Below, in pieces: positions 50,843 to 60,151 of a DNA stretch of 64,000 nucleotides. The notes under the pieces were generated by a model that searched no databases, was not told the origin of the DNA, and was given only the letters and a program-made list of their open reading frames with translations. The translations under genes were made by a program, and so were the position numbers. Positions within the stretch are counted from its first letter, which is position 1; each line of letters opens with the position of its first letter. This stretch comes from Alphaproteobacteria bacterium (lineage in GTDB: Bacteria > Pseudomonadota > Alphaproteobacteria > MPNO01 > UBA2964): NCBI GenBank assembly GCA_012103315.1, contig WLWZ01000008.1, positions 1 to 64,000 of the forward strand, read 5' to 3'.

Positions 50843-52915
50843 TTAAGTCGGTTTCCCAAGGAAGTTCAGCCACATAGATCGATATGCCTCTTCTAGGGCT
50901 CGTGCCAAATCAACTGTATCGCACAATGGTGAATCTAATAGGCGGTTTCGCATCGAAGAACGGGATGTCTTTAGGGCATCTATATCCTGAGCCAAAGACG
51001 TCGCCAATGCGACGAACCGGTCTGCATCATATGCTATGCATTCACTGAGGCCAGCTGCAGACAGCTGACCCGCTGATTGACGTACCAGCGTTCTATCACC
51101 CGCTAATGTAACAAGGGGCACACCCATCCAGAGCGCTTCCATCGTCGTCATAGTGCCGGAATAGGGATACGTATCCAAAGCGATGTCGACCCGATTGTAA
51201 GTATCTAGGACATCTCTATAGGCGGTGCTTCCTTCAAAATCTATACGCGAGGGGTCTATCCCGGCGCTGGAAAAACGCTGTGCGAAATCCTGACGCACTT
51301 CCGGATCTTCATAGCCCTGATACCGCAAAATCAATCGCGAGCCTTCAACTGTCTTGAGCAATCTGGCCCATAGCTCGATACAGGCATCGGATATTTTACC
51401 TGGATTACCGAAACAGCCAAAGGTCACGGACTCGGACGACTCCGCAGGAAGTGGTCGGACAGGTGGTGCATCGTCTGGCGGGTCGAAACAGGTCAGATTG
51501 CGGCGAAGTCGATAAACCTCCTCCGAGAAGTGATGGTCGAATTCTTCCGGGGTGTGTATTTCATCACCGATATAATAATCAATCGCTGAAAGGCCTGTTG
51601 TAGACATATACCCCATCCAGCTCGCCTGAATTGGCGCAGGTTTGCGGGCGAATACTGTGAGCCGGTTTCGAGCGCTATGACCGGAAAGATCGATGAGGAT
51701 ATCAATCTTATCCTCCCCTATCAGATCAAATACCGCATCGTCAGGTAGATTTTGTATTGGCTGCCAGTTGTCACAAGATTCCTCTGTTTCATTCGTGACA
51801 CCATCTGGCTTCGCGGTTCCCGAATAGCAGAACACCTCAACGACGTTGCGATCATGCGCTGCGATGACTGGCTGAACAATTCGGCCGACAGGGTGACTCC
51901 GGAAATCTGCAGACACATAGCCGATTTTGAGACGCCGCTGCGGGTTACGGATATTGGTATATTGCGGTGCTGCTGGTTCAAGCGGCAACGCATGCTGCTC
52001 GTGCCATTTTCTATGTTCCGCTAAAAGGGATTCCCCGTCTTGATTGGCATCGCCGACCAAGCTGAAGAGCAGATTCGAATGATATCGGCGGTTCCCGGGA
52101 CTCAGCGAAATCGCCATACGATAGGCTTCAACTGCGTGATCAGTACGCCCCATCATCCTTGAGGTCCGCGCCAGACCAGCATATGCCGCAGCGTCCTCGG
52201 GCCAGCGCTCCGTCGCTTTCTGATAGGTCTTAGCCGCCTCACTTAATTGCTTCGCCTCCTGAAGGGATAGGGCCAAATTACGCGTCGCATCGGCGAAATC
52301 CGGTCCTGCTGTAACCGCCGCCCGAAAAGCGCCAATGGCCTCTTTGCGTTGCTGCAAGGCAAGATAGGCCGAACCCAATGCATTTTGGGCCTCTGGCGAA
52401 TTAGGCGCTAGTTCGACCGCACGTTGGGCCGCAGACAAGGCGGCGTCAGACTGCGCCGTTCCTAGCAGAGCAACAGCCAGATTAGTTTGTAGCTCCGCAT
52501 CGTTTGGCCGAAGGGAAACCGCGCGATTAGCGACAATAGCGGCGTCCGAAAACCTATCCGTTTCCCGGTAAGCCGCGGCAAGATTATTCAGAACATCGAC
52601 GCCTTCTGGATCAATCTCTATCGCCCGCTCCAAAACGCCAAGGGCATCTTCCGGACGGCCGGAAACAAGCCACGCTGCTCCAAGATTACCAAGGTATTTT
52701 ACGTTTGCGGGCTCGGCCGCTACGACGCGCTCGAAATAACCTGCAGCATCAGCTGCATTTCCATTCTGAAAGGCCAGGAGTCCGGACAGGTGATCAACTT
52801 CTGTATTTTCTGGCTCAAGGACCCTGGCCTGATTGTATAGGTCATCAGCTTCAGACAAGCGGCCAGCCTTGTGATGTGCCAGACCAGCATCGAGAAGAGT
52901 TCGAACTTCAGACAT
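50843..52915 (-). CDS. TPR-repeat SPINDLY/O-GlcNAc transferase-like protein
   Basis: A 690-residue protein. The first 300 residues form about eight TPR units (for example AGRLSEADDLYNQARVLEP, LGNLGAAWLVSGRPEDALGV). Residues from about 320 form a GT41-type glycosyltransferase (SPINDLY/OGT fold): RLKIGYVSADFRSHPVGR near 330, DILIDLSGHSARNRLTVF near 405, QASWMGYMSTTGL near 433 and DTYPYSGTMTTMEALWMGVPLV near 600, the last being the nucleotide-sugar site. In bacteria such proteins may modify proteins or build surface glycans. I place the start at ATG 52915; TTG 52954 is possible. It is divergent from the MNIO gene, and the shared 140-base region holds two palindromic sites. Confidence 0.85.
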   Translation of the reverse strand: MSEVRTLLDAGLAHHKAGRLSEADDLYNQARVLEPENTEVDHLSGLLAFQNGNAADAAGYFERVVAAEPANVKYLGNLGAAWLVSGRPEDALGVLERAIEIDPEGVDVLNNLAAAYRETDRFSDAAIVANRAVSLRPNDAELQTNLAVALLGTAQSDAALSAAQRAVELAPNSPEAQNALGSAYLALQQRKEAIGAFRAAVTAGPDFADATRNLALSLQEAKQLSEAAKTYQKATERWPEDAAAYAGLARTSRMMGRTDHAVEAYRMAISLSPGNRRYHSNLLFSLVGDANQDGESLLAEHRKWHEQHALPLEPAAPQYTNIRNPQRRLKIGYVSADFRSHPVGRIVQPVIAAHDRNVVEVFCYSGTAKPDGVTNETEESCDNWQPIQNLPDDAVFDLIGEDKIDILIDLSGHSARNRLTVFARKPAPIQASWMGYMSTTGLSAIDYYIGDEIHTPEEFDHHFSEEVYRLRRNLTCFDPPDDAPPVRPLPAESSESVTFGCFGNPGKISDACIELWARLLKTVEGSRLILRYQGYEDPEVRQDFAQRFSSAGIDPSRIDFEGSTAYRDVLDTYNRVDIALDTYPYSGTMTTMEALWMGVPLVTLAGDRTLVRQSAGQLSAAGLSECIAYDADRFVALATSLAQDIDALKTSRSSMRNRLLDSPLCDTVDLARALEEAYRSMWLNFLGKPT

Positions 52916-53002
52916 ATTCTGGTTATAGGAATCTGGGTGAACCAGCGCAACCAATAGCTCAAAACTTTAATGACGAAATTGTTTTCACGAAGCCGTGTTT
53001 CA

Positions 53003-53040
53003 GTTGTGAAATTTCATAACTCGGTAGTGAATTTCGTGCT
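53003..53040. promoter_or_regulatory. Pair of related palindromic sites between the SPINDLY and MNIO genes
   Basis: At 53003-53020 lies an 18-base near-perfect palindrome (GTTGTGAAATTTCATAAC, 8 of 9 positions paired). At 53024-53040 a related sequence, GTAGTGAATTTCGTGCT, follows in the same register. The two copies are 21 bases apart, about two helical turns, in the divergent promoter region of the SPINDLY-like and MNIO genes. This spacing is typical of a dimeric regulator bound twice on one face. No regulator gene is adjacent, so the binding protein is unknown. Confidence 0.5.
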
Positions 53041-53093
53041 CGACACCACCCCTGTAGTTTTATGTATCGATCGAAAAATTAAAGGATAGCGAA

Positions 53094-53909
53094 GTGGTTC
53101 TCAGAGTTGGCGCACGATGGGATGATCCGGCTCAAAATGATCGGATTCAGAAAGCGCACCAGCAAGGCTTAATTGATTACATAGAAGTCAATTACCCGAT
53201 CCCATATGGATCGAATCCACATGCGTTGGGCATACCTGTCTTGGCGCATACAAGCAGCAACCCGACCTGCAGCGCCGAGGGCGTAAATCTCAACATCGCC
53301 CGCCGCATCAAAGAAGCGGCGGATGAAACGAACTCACCTTGGATCGGCGAACATCTGTCCTGGTTAGGAACGGCGCCAACTGGATCATTGGGCTACCAGA
53401 TTAATCCGCTGTTCACAGATGAAATCGCAGCAATCACGGCGATGAACGTCACACGATTGCGGGACTACTATAACCGACCCATTGCACTCGAACTTGGTCC
53501 GATCTACATCCAATCCACAGGGTATGAAAGTGAGATGCACTTTCTAGGGTCAGTTTCTAAGGACGCCGACACGAAAGTCATTTTAGACGTAACACATTGG
53601 CAGATCGGCAACCGCAATTTGGATAGGTCACTCGATTATGGATTGGATGCCATCGATCCTTGCCGCATCGTCGAACTCCACATTGCCGGGATGCGATTAG
53701 GATCGGATCAACGATTTTGGCACGACGCCCACGACCTTCTGCCGGACGCGGAAGTCCTTTCGATAACGTCGCAACTCACTGAAGATTTGCCCGCACTTGA
53801 AGCGGTTACTTTCGAACATAGCCCGGCAGCTTCGGAAGAGGCGTTTTTTCAATGCCTTAGACAGATCAACGATTTGATCGGGAATCGCCGTTCCCAAGTC
53901 GCTGCGTAA
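53094..53909 (+). CDS. MNIO family (DUF692/MbnB-like) multinuclear nonhaem iron oxygenase
   Basis: A 271-residue TIM-barrel protein with the metal-ligand pattern of MNIO enzymes, which use two or three iron ions and oxygen to modify residues, chiefly Cys, in peptide substrates. Visible candidates in order: IDYIEVN (27-33), His52 in LAHTSS, His87 in GEHLSW, Glu133 in ALELGP, Asp165 and His168 in ILDVTHW, His196 in ELHIAGM, Asp211, His213 and Asp214 in WHDAHD, and Glu241-His242 in TFEHSP. This layout matches MbnB-like proteins. It starts at GTG 53094 behind AAAGGA. The next gene, 5 bases on, looks like the usual MNIO partner. Substrate unknown. Confidence 0.78.
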   Translation: MVLRVGARWDDPAQNDRIQKAHQQGLIDYIEVNYPIPYGSNPHALGIPVLAHTSSNPTCSAEGVNLNIARRIKEAADETNSPWIGEHLSWLGTAPTGSLGYQINPLFTDEIAAITAMNVTRLRDYYNRPIALELGPIYIQSTGYESEMHFLGSVSKDADTKVILDVTHWQIGNRNLDRSLDYGLDAIDPCRIVELHIAGMRLGSDQRFWHDAHDLLPDAEVLSITSQLTEDLPALEAVTFEHSPAASEEAFFQCLRQINDLIGNRRSQVAA

Positions 53910-53914
53910 AAGAA

Positions 53915-54625
53915 ATGCGCGACCAAACTGCCGAAAAAGCACTGCGGGAAAGGGCCCGAAAATTACAGGCTCTCCATATCAGACTGTTGTTTTGTCCGAT
54001 AACGCAGGAAAGGTGGCTTACTGACTCTGACAAGGTGTTGCACGCCTTTGGGTTATCACCTGAAGTACAAGACAGCATTCCGGACATTACAACCGATCAA
54101 TTCAAAGCTGAATCTCACGGCCGCCAAATTCTTGTGGAACGGGGCATCGAGAAAACCTTCCCTGAAACCCAACAATGCCTACAAGCAACTCCCGACGCAC
54201 CAACCTTTGACGATTTCATCTGTTCGGAGAGTTTTCTCGATCCGAAATCGGGGCTACCGCATACATCTGGTGTGGGGCAGGGGTATGAAAATAACAGCAA
54301 ATATTTCTTCTGGCTGAAACAAACAATGCACCTCACCACACCTGATTGCGATGTTGATCTCCGAAAGAATGCCTATACCGAATTCGCAACGTGGTTAGTC
54401 AACGAATATAACCGGCCGCACGACCCATACTACGATCAATTTGAAGGTGGGCTATACTGGGTACAAACACCCGAACAGAATAAGCCAATTATTTTGCTAG
54501 GCGATCAGCTTGTTGTCTATACACTGAATGATTCAAAGACCATTGAGCAATTACCGATAATCGGTTTGACGAATTTAGACGACGTCACACCGCCGGACTG
54601 GCCAGACGAGCCGACCCTCCTCTAA
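53915..54625 (+). CDS. Probable MNIO partner protein (MbnC-like/DUF2063-like N-terminal region)
   Basis: A 236-residue protein that I assign only by pattern and context. Residues about 20-80 read LHIRLLFCPITQERWLTDSD, then HAFGLSPEVQDSIPDITTDQF, then LVERGIEKTFPE. This matches the spacing of the partner-protein segment in which a short run of leaf-like residues (L-x-D-P-x-L, G-L, L-D-x-x-x-L, F-P) precedes the second domain. Partners of MNIO enzymes contain such a segment and bind the precursor peptide. The rest (80-236) is acidic, with several aromatic residues (GGLYWVQTPEQN) and no recognised domain. It lies 5 bases after the MNIO gene. It could instead be an unrelated partner unique to this clade. 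Confidence 0.5.
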   Translation: MRDQTAEKALRERARKLQALHIRLLFCPITQERWLTDSDKVLHAFGLSPEVQDSIPDITTDQFKAESHGRQILVERGIEKTFPETQQCLQATPDAPTFDDFICSESFLDPKSGLPHTSGVGQGYENNSKYFFWLKQTMHLTTPDCDVDLRKNAYTEFATWLVNEYNRPHDPYYDQFEGGLYWVQTPEQNKPIILLGDQLVVYTLNDSKTIEQLPIIGLTNLDDVTPPDWPDEPTLL

Positions 54626-54636
54626 TATTCGCTCCC

Positions 54637-55308
54637 ATGGAGCCACTGTTATTCTTCTTCAAAGGCATCGCCGCCGGATTTGTCGTTGCGATCCCGGTGG
54701 GGCCAGTTGCAATGATGTGTATCCGGCGCACACTGTCGGCCAACATTTTATCAGGCTATGTAACTGGACTTGGTGCGGCTGTCGCCGATACCCTCTACGC
54801 CATTGTTGCCGCTTACGGCATTAGCTTTATCGCCGACATCCTATTCACCAATGATTTCTGGTTTCGCCTGATCGGCGGCATCGTTCTGTGTGTTATAGCA
54901 GCACGCATGCTCTCCGCCGCGCCGGCAGAAAACAGTGCACAGGATACCGGAAAACTGTTTGGCGATTTCGTATCCGCCCTGGTGATTACGGGAACCAATC
55001 CGATCACACTTATCGCCTTTGGTGTCATTTTTACATCTATCGGCGTGGCGACCGCTGGTGATCGCTATGAATGGGCTGAAGCCCTTATCGCGGGGGTCTT
55101 TGTCGGCTCGGCAGCCTGGTGGGCAATGCTGAGTGGGCTCGCCGCAATTTGCCGCCGCTGGATAGGTGAGCTCTCCTTGATCTGGATCACCAGAATTTCA
55201 GCTTTCGTTATCCTGGCCAGCGGCGTCCTTATTCTGATCGCCGCTATTGCCCCCGATAGCTCAATCGGATCCCTGATTGCGTTACCCGAAACCGAGTCGA
55301 AAAACTAA
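54637..55308 (+). CDS. LysE/RhtB family exporter
   Basis: A 223-residue inner-membrane protein with about six helices. The LysE-type opening is visible: FFKGIAAGFVVAIPVGPVAMMCIRRTL near residue 7, where the PVGPVAM motif is the family hallmark, and a second signature TGTNPITLIAFGVIFTS near 115. LysE family members export amino acids or related small molecules. It follows the MNIO partner gene by 11 bases in the same direction, so it may export the product of the MNIO pathway; it could also be an unrelated amino-acid exporter that happens to lie here. It is convergent with asd, 7 bases apart. Confidence 0.88.
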   Translation: MEPLLFFFKGIAAGFVVAIPVGPVAMMCIRRTLSANILSGYVTGLGAAVADTLYAIVAAYGISFIADILFTNDFWFRLIGGIVLCVIAARMLSAAPAENSAQDTGKLFGDFVSALVITGTNPITLIAFGVIFTSIGVATAGDRYEWAEALIAGVFVGSAAWWAMLSGLAAICRRWIGELSLIWITRISAFVILASGVLILIAAIAPDSSIGSLIALPETESKN

Positions 55309-55315
55309 TTTCGGA

Positions 55316-56389
55316 CTACTCCGCAGGGGCCTCTACTTCCATCGTCAGGAATTTTTCATCGTCATCGTTAAATTCAATTGGCTGGATACCATATAAATGT
55401 TCGGCAATTTGCACAGCGTTCAAAGCAGCGCCTTTTCGTAGATTGTCGGACACACACCAGAAAGACAGACCATGCCTAACCGTTGGGTCTTTGCGTATCC
55501 GGCTGACATAAACCATGTCATCACCAGAACATTCGACCGGCGTCACGTAGCCTTCATTGGCGCGATGGTCGATGACGGTAACACCGGGCATCGCGCGCAG
55601 CAGCCCGCGCGCCTGAACAGCGGTCAGCTCATTGGCAAATTCAACATTCACAGATTCAGCATGACCCACAAAGACTGGTACCCGAACACAGGTTGCGCTG
55701 ACCTTAATGTCACGGTCGAGAATTTTGTTGGTCTCAACTCGCATCTTCCATTCTTCCTTGGTGTCACCATCATCCATAAACACATCGATATGTGGGATGA
55801 CATTAAAGGCAATCTGCTTGGTAAATAATTCCGGCGTCACCTGGTCGTTAACGAAGATCCCCTTGGTTTGGTTAAACAGCTCATCCATCGCCGCTTTCCC
55901 GCCACCGGAAACCGACTGATATGTCGAGACGACAACACGCTTAATTTTTGCGGCATCGTGCAGTGGCTTTAATGCCATGACCATCTGAATGGTCGAACAG
56001 TTGGGATTGGCGATAATATTACGTTTGGTATGGCGCTCAATTGCCTCTGGGTTTACTTCGGGCACAACCAACGGTACGTCGGGATCCATCCTGAATTCTG
56101 AGGTATTATCGATCACCACGCAGCCAGCTTTTGCAGCGCGCGGCGCATGAACGGCAGACACTTTTGCACCTGGCGAGAACAAGGCAACATCGAAACCGGC
56201 AAAGTCGAAATTATCCAGCGTCTGAACCTTGAGAATATCTTTCTCACCAAAAGAAACTTCACGGCCTGACGACCGTTCGGATGCTAATGCAACGATATCA
56301 TCAACCGGAAATGCCCGCTCCGAGAGCGTCTGCAAAATTTCGCGGCCTACATTGCCGGTCGCACCGACAACAGCGACTTTGTAACCCAT
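55316..56389 (-). CDS. asd: Aspartate-semialdehyde dehydrogenase
   Basis: This enzyme reduces aspartyl phosphate with NADPH in the pathway to lysine, methionine and threonine. The start ATG 56389 gives MGYKVAVVGATGNVGREIL, the Rossmann motif; a longer upstream frame to 56476 has no conserved content. The catalytic Cys lies in NPNCSTIQMVMAL near residue 130, with VVSTYQSVSGGGKAAMDEL near 157 and a late ISRIRKDPTVRHGL. The 357 residues are slightly longer than E. coli Asd-like forms and include the usual short C-terminal tail. Confidence 0.96.
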   Translation of the reverse strand: MGYKVAVVGATGNVGREILQTLSERAFPVDDIVALASERSSGREVSFGEKDILKVQTLDNFDFAGFDVALFSPGAKVSAVHAPRAAKAGCVVIDNTSEFRMDPDVPLVVPEVNPEAIERHTKRNIIANPNCSTIQMVMALKPLHDAAKIKRVVVSTYQSVSGGGKAAMDELFNQTKGIFVNDQVTPELFTKQIAFNVIPHIDVFMDDGDTKEEWKMRVETNKILDRDIKVSATCVRVPVFVGHAESVNVEFANELTAVQARGLLRAMPGVTVIDHRANEGYVTPVECSGDDMVYVSRIRKDPTVRHGLSFWCVSDNLRKGAALNAVQIAEHLYGIQPIEFNDDDEKFLTMEVEAPAE

Positions 56390-56490
56390 AATCAAATTCC
56401 TGCTTAAATCACCCGCACACAGGCACCACCCTGTGCGCCGAGGCGTTGACTTACGACCCTCAGCGCCGTTTTTCAAGTCGTGATTGCATT

Positions 56491-56534
56491 AAAATAAAAA
56501 ACCGGGGCCACACCTATTAGGCAGGACCCCGGTT
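56491..56534 (-). terminator. Intrinsic terminator downstream of the 54-residue peptide gene
   Basis: On the minus strand the arms AACCGGGG and CCCCGGTT, with a loop of about 19 bases, are followed by a T-rich run (TTTTTTATTTT). It lies 22 bases after the stop of the small secreted peptide gene and separates it from asd. Confidence 0.8.
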
Positions 56535-56556
56535 GAATTCTCTAATACGAATTCTT

Positions 56557-56721
56557 TCAGCCGCCAGTCTTCGGCCTCGGAGTCATAATCGGCATGTCCG
56601 CTGTAGTCACCGGTTTCGAAATACCAGCCGTCTTACCGTGGCCCCCGCCACAGGCATGCGCCGCCGTAATCGTTGCGAGAGCAAAGAAGCCCGCCGCCGT
56701 AACGCTTAGAAGATACTTCAT
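56557..56721 (-). CDS. 54-residue secreted peptide with a Cys-Gly-Gly-Gly-His core
   Basis: A tiny protein that I do not recognise. The ATG at 56721 follows AAGGAG 8 bases upstream and encodes a signal peptide (about residues 1-23, MKYLLSVTAAGFFALATITA then AHA). The mature part is about 31 residues and begins CGGGHGKTAGISKPV, ending PRPKTGG. Only one Cys is present, and no helix is evident. It has its own strong terminator, so it is an independent gene upstream of asd and not in an operon with leuB (whose end lies 73 bases away). Signal-bearing small Cys peptides are known substrates of some MNIO systems, but this peptide lies about 2.6 kb from the MNIO gene and the link is speculation. Confidence 0.75.
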   Translation of the reverse strand: MKYLLSVTAAGFFALATITAAHACGGGHGKTAGISKPVTTADMPIMTPRPKTGG

Positions 56722-56794
56722 GGGTAGCTCCTTTTCAGAGTTATCACACAAAAACATTACGGCTGTTTCGCACCCACAACAAGGGGTTTCGTAA

Positions 56795-57907
56795 TCACGA
56801 AGCTGAGATTTGGCCCAACTCAGCGAGGACCGCACTGCCCATCTCTTCAGTTGAAACCATCTTCATACCATCAGACATAATGTCACCAGTGCGCAATCCA
56901 GCATTAAGGACAGCTTCGACGGCCGCTTCGACATTGTCAGCGTCCTCGCCCATATCAAACGAATAACGCAGCATCATTGCAAAGCTCAGCATCATCGCCA
57001 ATGGGTTTGCTTTACCCTGCCCGGCAATATCAGGAGCAGTGCCGTGAACAGGCTCATACAGCGCGTTACGTTTACCGCTTGAATCTGGCGCACCCAACGA
57101 TGCAGACGGCAACATGCCAAGCGAGCCGGTCGCCATCGACGCGCAATCCGACAGGATATCACCGAACATGTTAGTGGTAACAATGACGTCGAACTGTTGA
57201 GGATCACGTACCAGCTGCATTGCCGCGTTATCGACGAGCATATGCGACAGCTCGATATCCGGATAATCCGGCGCGATACGCACAACTTCTTCACGCCACA
57301 TCTTTGTACTCTCCAGAACATTCGCTTTATCGATGGAGCAAAGCTTCTTGCCGCGTTTCTGTGCCAGCTCAAATCCAACACGAGCGATACGTTCGACCTC
57401 GGGGGTCGTATAGACCAGTGAATTGTAACCACGCTTGCCACCACCTGGCAGGTCTTCGACACCGCGCGGCTCGCCGAAGTAAATACCGCCGGTCAGTTCG
57501 CGAACGATCAGGATATCAAGACCCGCGACGATTTCGCGTTTGAGGCTCGAGGCATCCGCCAACGCATCGAAAACAATAGCCGGACGCAAATTTGCAAACA
57601 GGCCAAGATCCTTCCGAATTCGCAGCAGGCCGGCTTCAGGACGAATATCGAAATCAACATTGTCCCATTTAGGCCCGCCGACTGCGCCGAGCAGGACGGC
57701 ATCAGCCGCCTTGGCCGCTTCAACCGTCTCGTCCTTCATTGGGACACCATGGGCGTCGATGCAGCAACCGCCGATAATATCTTCTTCGGTATCGAAGCTG
57801 ACCTGACGATTACTTTCCATCCAGTCCATAACCCGACGGACTTCGCCCATCACTTCAGGGCCAATCCCGTCGCCGGGCAACATCAATACCTTTTTATTGG
57901 CAGCCAT
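56795..57907 (-). CDS. leuB: 3-isopropylmalate dehydrogenase
   Basis: This leucine-pathway enzyme oxidises 3-isopropylmalate with NAD. The family shows [20 protein letters not shown] at residue 6, [11 protein letters not shown] near 108, [15 protein letters not shown] near 135, [20 protein letters not shown] near 165, [19 protein letters not shown] near 230 and [19 protein letters not shown] near 285. It has 370 residues. A terminator lies between it and leuD, so it is in a separate transcript from leuCD. Confidence 0.97.
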   Translation of the reverse strand: MAANKKVLMLPGDGIGPEVMGEVRRVMDWMESNRQVSFDTEEDIIGGCCIDAHGVPMKDETVEAAKAADAVLLGAVGGPKWDNVDFDIRPEAGLLRIRKDLGLFANLRPAIVFDALADASSLKREIVAGLDILIVRELTGGIYFGEPRGVEDLPGGGKRGYNSLVYTTPEVERIARVGFELAQKRGKKLCSIDKANVLESTKMWREEVVRIAPDYPDIELSHMLVDNAAMQLVRDPQQFDVIVTTNMFGDILSDCASMATGSLGMLPSASLGAPDSSGKRNALYEPVHGTAPDIAGQGKANPLAMMLSFAMMLRYSFDMGEDADNVEAAVEAVLNAGLRTGDIMSDGMKMVSTEEMGSAVLAELGQISAS

Positions 57908-57996
57908 TTTGATCGTCCTTCTTTGTGCCGAAAAATTCCGCGCGAAGCTCTAGCACACAGCTGGCGCGGTTGGGAGTCCCCGATACGCAATTCCAG

Positions 57997-58024
57997 AAAA
58001 AAGGGCGGCCCCGAAGGTCCGCCC
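57997..58024 (-). terminator. Intrinsic terminator after leuD
   Basis: On the minus strand a GC-rich hairpin (arms GGGCGG and CCGCCC around ACCTTCGGGG) is followed by TTTTTT. It lies 26 bases past leuD and divides leuCD from leuB. Confidence 0.85.
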
Positions 58025-58049
58025 AAAATGCATCGGATAGTATCGAGCG

Positions 58050-58664
58050 TTATGCATAGAGCCAGGGCTCTGACGCTTTCTGTTTTTCTTCATAAGACGA
58101 AATCGACGTTTCTTTTTCCAAAGTCAATCCAATGTCATCAAGACCATTGAGCAGACAATGTTTCTTGAAGGAATCGACTTCGAAAGTAATTTTCTCGCCA
58201 TCAGAATTGGTAATCTCCTGATTCTCGAGATCAACAGTCATCGTCGCATTTGCACCACGTTCAGCACCATCCATCAACTGCTCTAGCTCTTCTGGCGATA
58301 CCTTGATCAGTAAAATGCCGTTCTTGGAGCTGTTATTATAAAAGATATCGGCAAAATCCGTCGAAATGACACAACGAATGCCATAATCCAGCAATGCCCA
58401 CGGGGCATGCTCGCGCGAAGAACCGCAGCCGAAGTTATGGCCCGCGACCAGAATTTCAGAGTTCCGATAAGCTGGCTTGTTAAGCACGAAATCGGGGTTT
58501 TCTTCGCCGGTTTCTGGATCATAGCGCAACGGATCAAACAGATTTTTGCCCAGCCCGGTGCGGGTTAGTGTCTTCAAAAAGCGCGCCGGAATAATTTTAT
58601 CCGTATCACAATTGACGATCGGCAGCGGTGCTGCCACAGCAGTAAGTTTTGTGAATTTTTCCAT
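58050..58664 (-). CDS. leuD: 3-isopropylmalate dehydratase small subunit
   Basis: The swivelling-domain subunit of isopropylmalate isomerase, which acts with LeuC. The 204-residue protein shows [13 protein letters not shown] near residue 18, [20 protein letters not shown] near 72 and [18 protein letters not shown] near 98. It lies 12 bases after leuC and is translated from the same message. Confidence 0.97.
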   Translation of the reverse strand: MEKFTKLTAVAAPLPIVNCDTDKIIPARFLKTLTRTGLGKNLFDPLRYDPETGEENPDFVLNKPAYRNSEILVAGHNFGCGSSREHAPWALLDYGIRCVISTDFADIFYNNSSKNGILLIKVSPEELEQLMDGAERGANATMTVDLENQEITNSDGEKITFEVDSFKKHCLLNGLDDIGLTLEKETSISSYEEKQKASEPWLYA

Positions 58665-58676
58665 TGTAGCGTTTCC

Positions 58677-60095
58677 TTACTTGATCAGGTCGCGAACGTC
58701 AGCCAAGTGACCGGCAATGGCCGCAGCCGCAGCCATCATCGGACTAACGAGATGAGTCCGACCACCGGGGCCCTGACGGCCTTCGAAGTTACGGTTTGAG
58801 GTCGATGCTGAGCGTTCACCCGGATGTAGCATATCGCCATTCATCGCGAGACACATGGAGCACCCTGGCTCACGCCAATGAAAACCCGCTTCGGTGAAAA
58901 TCTTATCGAGACCTTCTTCCTCAGCCTGCATTTTCACTAAACCGGATCCCGGAACAACCATTGCATAAACGGAATCAGCGACCTTGTGACCCTTCGCAAC
59001 AGCCGCTGCTGCCCGCATATCCTCTATCCGCGAATTAGTGCACGAGCCAATAAAGACCTTATCAACCGCAATATCGGTCATTTTCATGCCGGGCTTGAGG
59101 TCCATATATTCGAGAGACCGTTCCATCGCCGAACGGCGATTTGCATCATCAACTTCAGCGGGGTTCGGCACGACGCCGGTAATGCCGATCTCGTCTTCCG
59201 GGCTGGTTCCCCAGGTTACCTGCGGAACGATTTCGGAAACATCGAGTTCAATCTCGCTGTCATAAGTTGCGCCAGCATCAGATGGTAATTTTCTCCATTG
59301 CTCGACGGCCATTTCCCATTGCGCCCCTTTGGGGCATTGCGCCCGACCTTTGAGATACTCAAAAGTTTTCTCATCAGGCGCAACAAGTCCAGCGCGGGCA
59401 CCAGCTTCAATAGTCATATTGCAGACCGTCATGCGGCCTTCCATCGATAGCTCTTCGATCGCAGGACCAGCATATTCAATCACGTGACCCGTGCCGCCAG
59501 CGGTTCCTATTTTGCCAATGATGGCCAAAACCAGGTCCTTCGCCGTACAGCCTTCAGGCAAAGAGCCGTTGACTGTAATCCGCATGTTCTTAGCGGGGCG
59601 CTGAATCAGCGTCTGCGTGGCGAGCACATGCTCGACCTCCGATGTTCCAACGCCAAAGGCCAGCGCACCAAATGCGCCATGCGTCGCAGTATGCGAGTCA
59701 CCACAAACCAGCGTTACACCTGGCTGTGTAAAACCCTGCTCGGGGCCTATGACATGCACAATGCCCTGACGTTCATCATTGATAGAGATATAGGGAAGAC
59801 CAAACTCAGCAGCGTTCTTTTCCAGAACTTCAAGCTGAATACGAGATTCATCATCTTCGATCTCATCTGTCCCGCCACGACCGGGGGTCGTTGGTACGTT
59901 ATGATCCGGCACGCAGAGATTGGTTTCCGGACGCCTCGCCTTTCGTCCAGATGCCCGCAGACCATCAAAGGCCTGCGCACTGGTGATCTCATGAATCAAC
60001 TGCCGATCAATATAGATAAGGCATGTTCCATCATCTTGCTGATCAACCAGATGACTTTCCCAAATCTTATCGAATAATGTCTTAGGTCCCGACAT
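58677..60095 (-). CDS. leuC: 3-isopropylmalate dehydratase large subunit
   Basis: The iron-sulfur subunit of the isomerase in leucine synthesis. Cluster cysteines can be placed in [16 protein letters not shown] near residue 347 and in [13 protein letters not shown] near 408-412. The start region is [13 protein letters not shown], with the active-site segment [31 protein letters not shown] near 132-162. ATG 60095 is chosen for its GGGAG ribosome site; a TTG one codon before is possible. It is of normal length (472 residues) and follows rplS by about 56 bases, with a hairpin between. Confidence 0.97.
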   Translation of the reverse strand: MSGPKTLFDKIWESHLVDQQDDGTCLIYIDRQLIHEITSAQAFDGLRASGRKARRPETNLCVPDHNVPTTPGRGGTDEIEDDESRIQLEVLEKNAAEFGLPYISINDERQGIVHVIGPEQGFTQPGVTLVCGDSHTATHGAFGALAFGVGTSEVEHVLATQTLIQRPAKNMRITVNGSLPEGCTAKDLVLAIIGKIGTAGGTGHVIEYAGPAIEELSMEGRMTVCNMTIEAGARAGLVAPDEKTFEYLKGRAQCPKGAQWEMAVEQWRKLPSDAGATYDSEIELDVSEIVPQVTWGTSPEDEIGITGVVPNPAEVDDANRRSAMERSLEYMDLKPGMKMTDIAVDKVFIGSCTNSRIEDMRAAAAVAKGHKVADSVYAMVVPGSGLVKMQAEEEGLDKIFTEAGFHWREPGCSMCLAMNGDMLHPGERSASTSNRNFEGRQGPGGRTHLVSPMMAAAAAIAGHLADVRDLIK

Positions 60096-60123
60096 CAATC
60101 CCGTCTCCCTTCGTCAAATTAAG

Positions 60124-60145
60124 AGCCGTCCACTTTCAGACGGCT
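60124..60145 (-). terminator. Hairpin after rplS, probable weak terminator
   Basis: The minus strand holds AGCCGTC-TGAAAGTG-GACGGCT, a perfect 7-base-pair stem, 7 bases past the rplS stop and followed by CTTAATTT. The T run is broken, so termination may be partial and leuCD may receive some readthrough. Confidence 0.55.
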
Positions 60146-60151
60146 ATATCG

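Noticed and set aside
52970..53089. A 39-codon ORF in the leader of the MNIO gene as RiPP precursor
   Set aside because: It has no ribosome site, only one Cys and no leader/core look. It also covers the palindromic sites, so it reads as chance.
59484..60077. A 197-codon plus-strand ORF
   Set aside because: It is antisense to leuC, without a ribosome site or recognisable domain.
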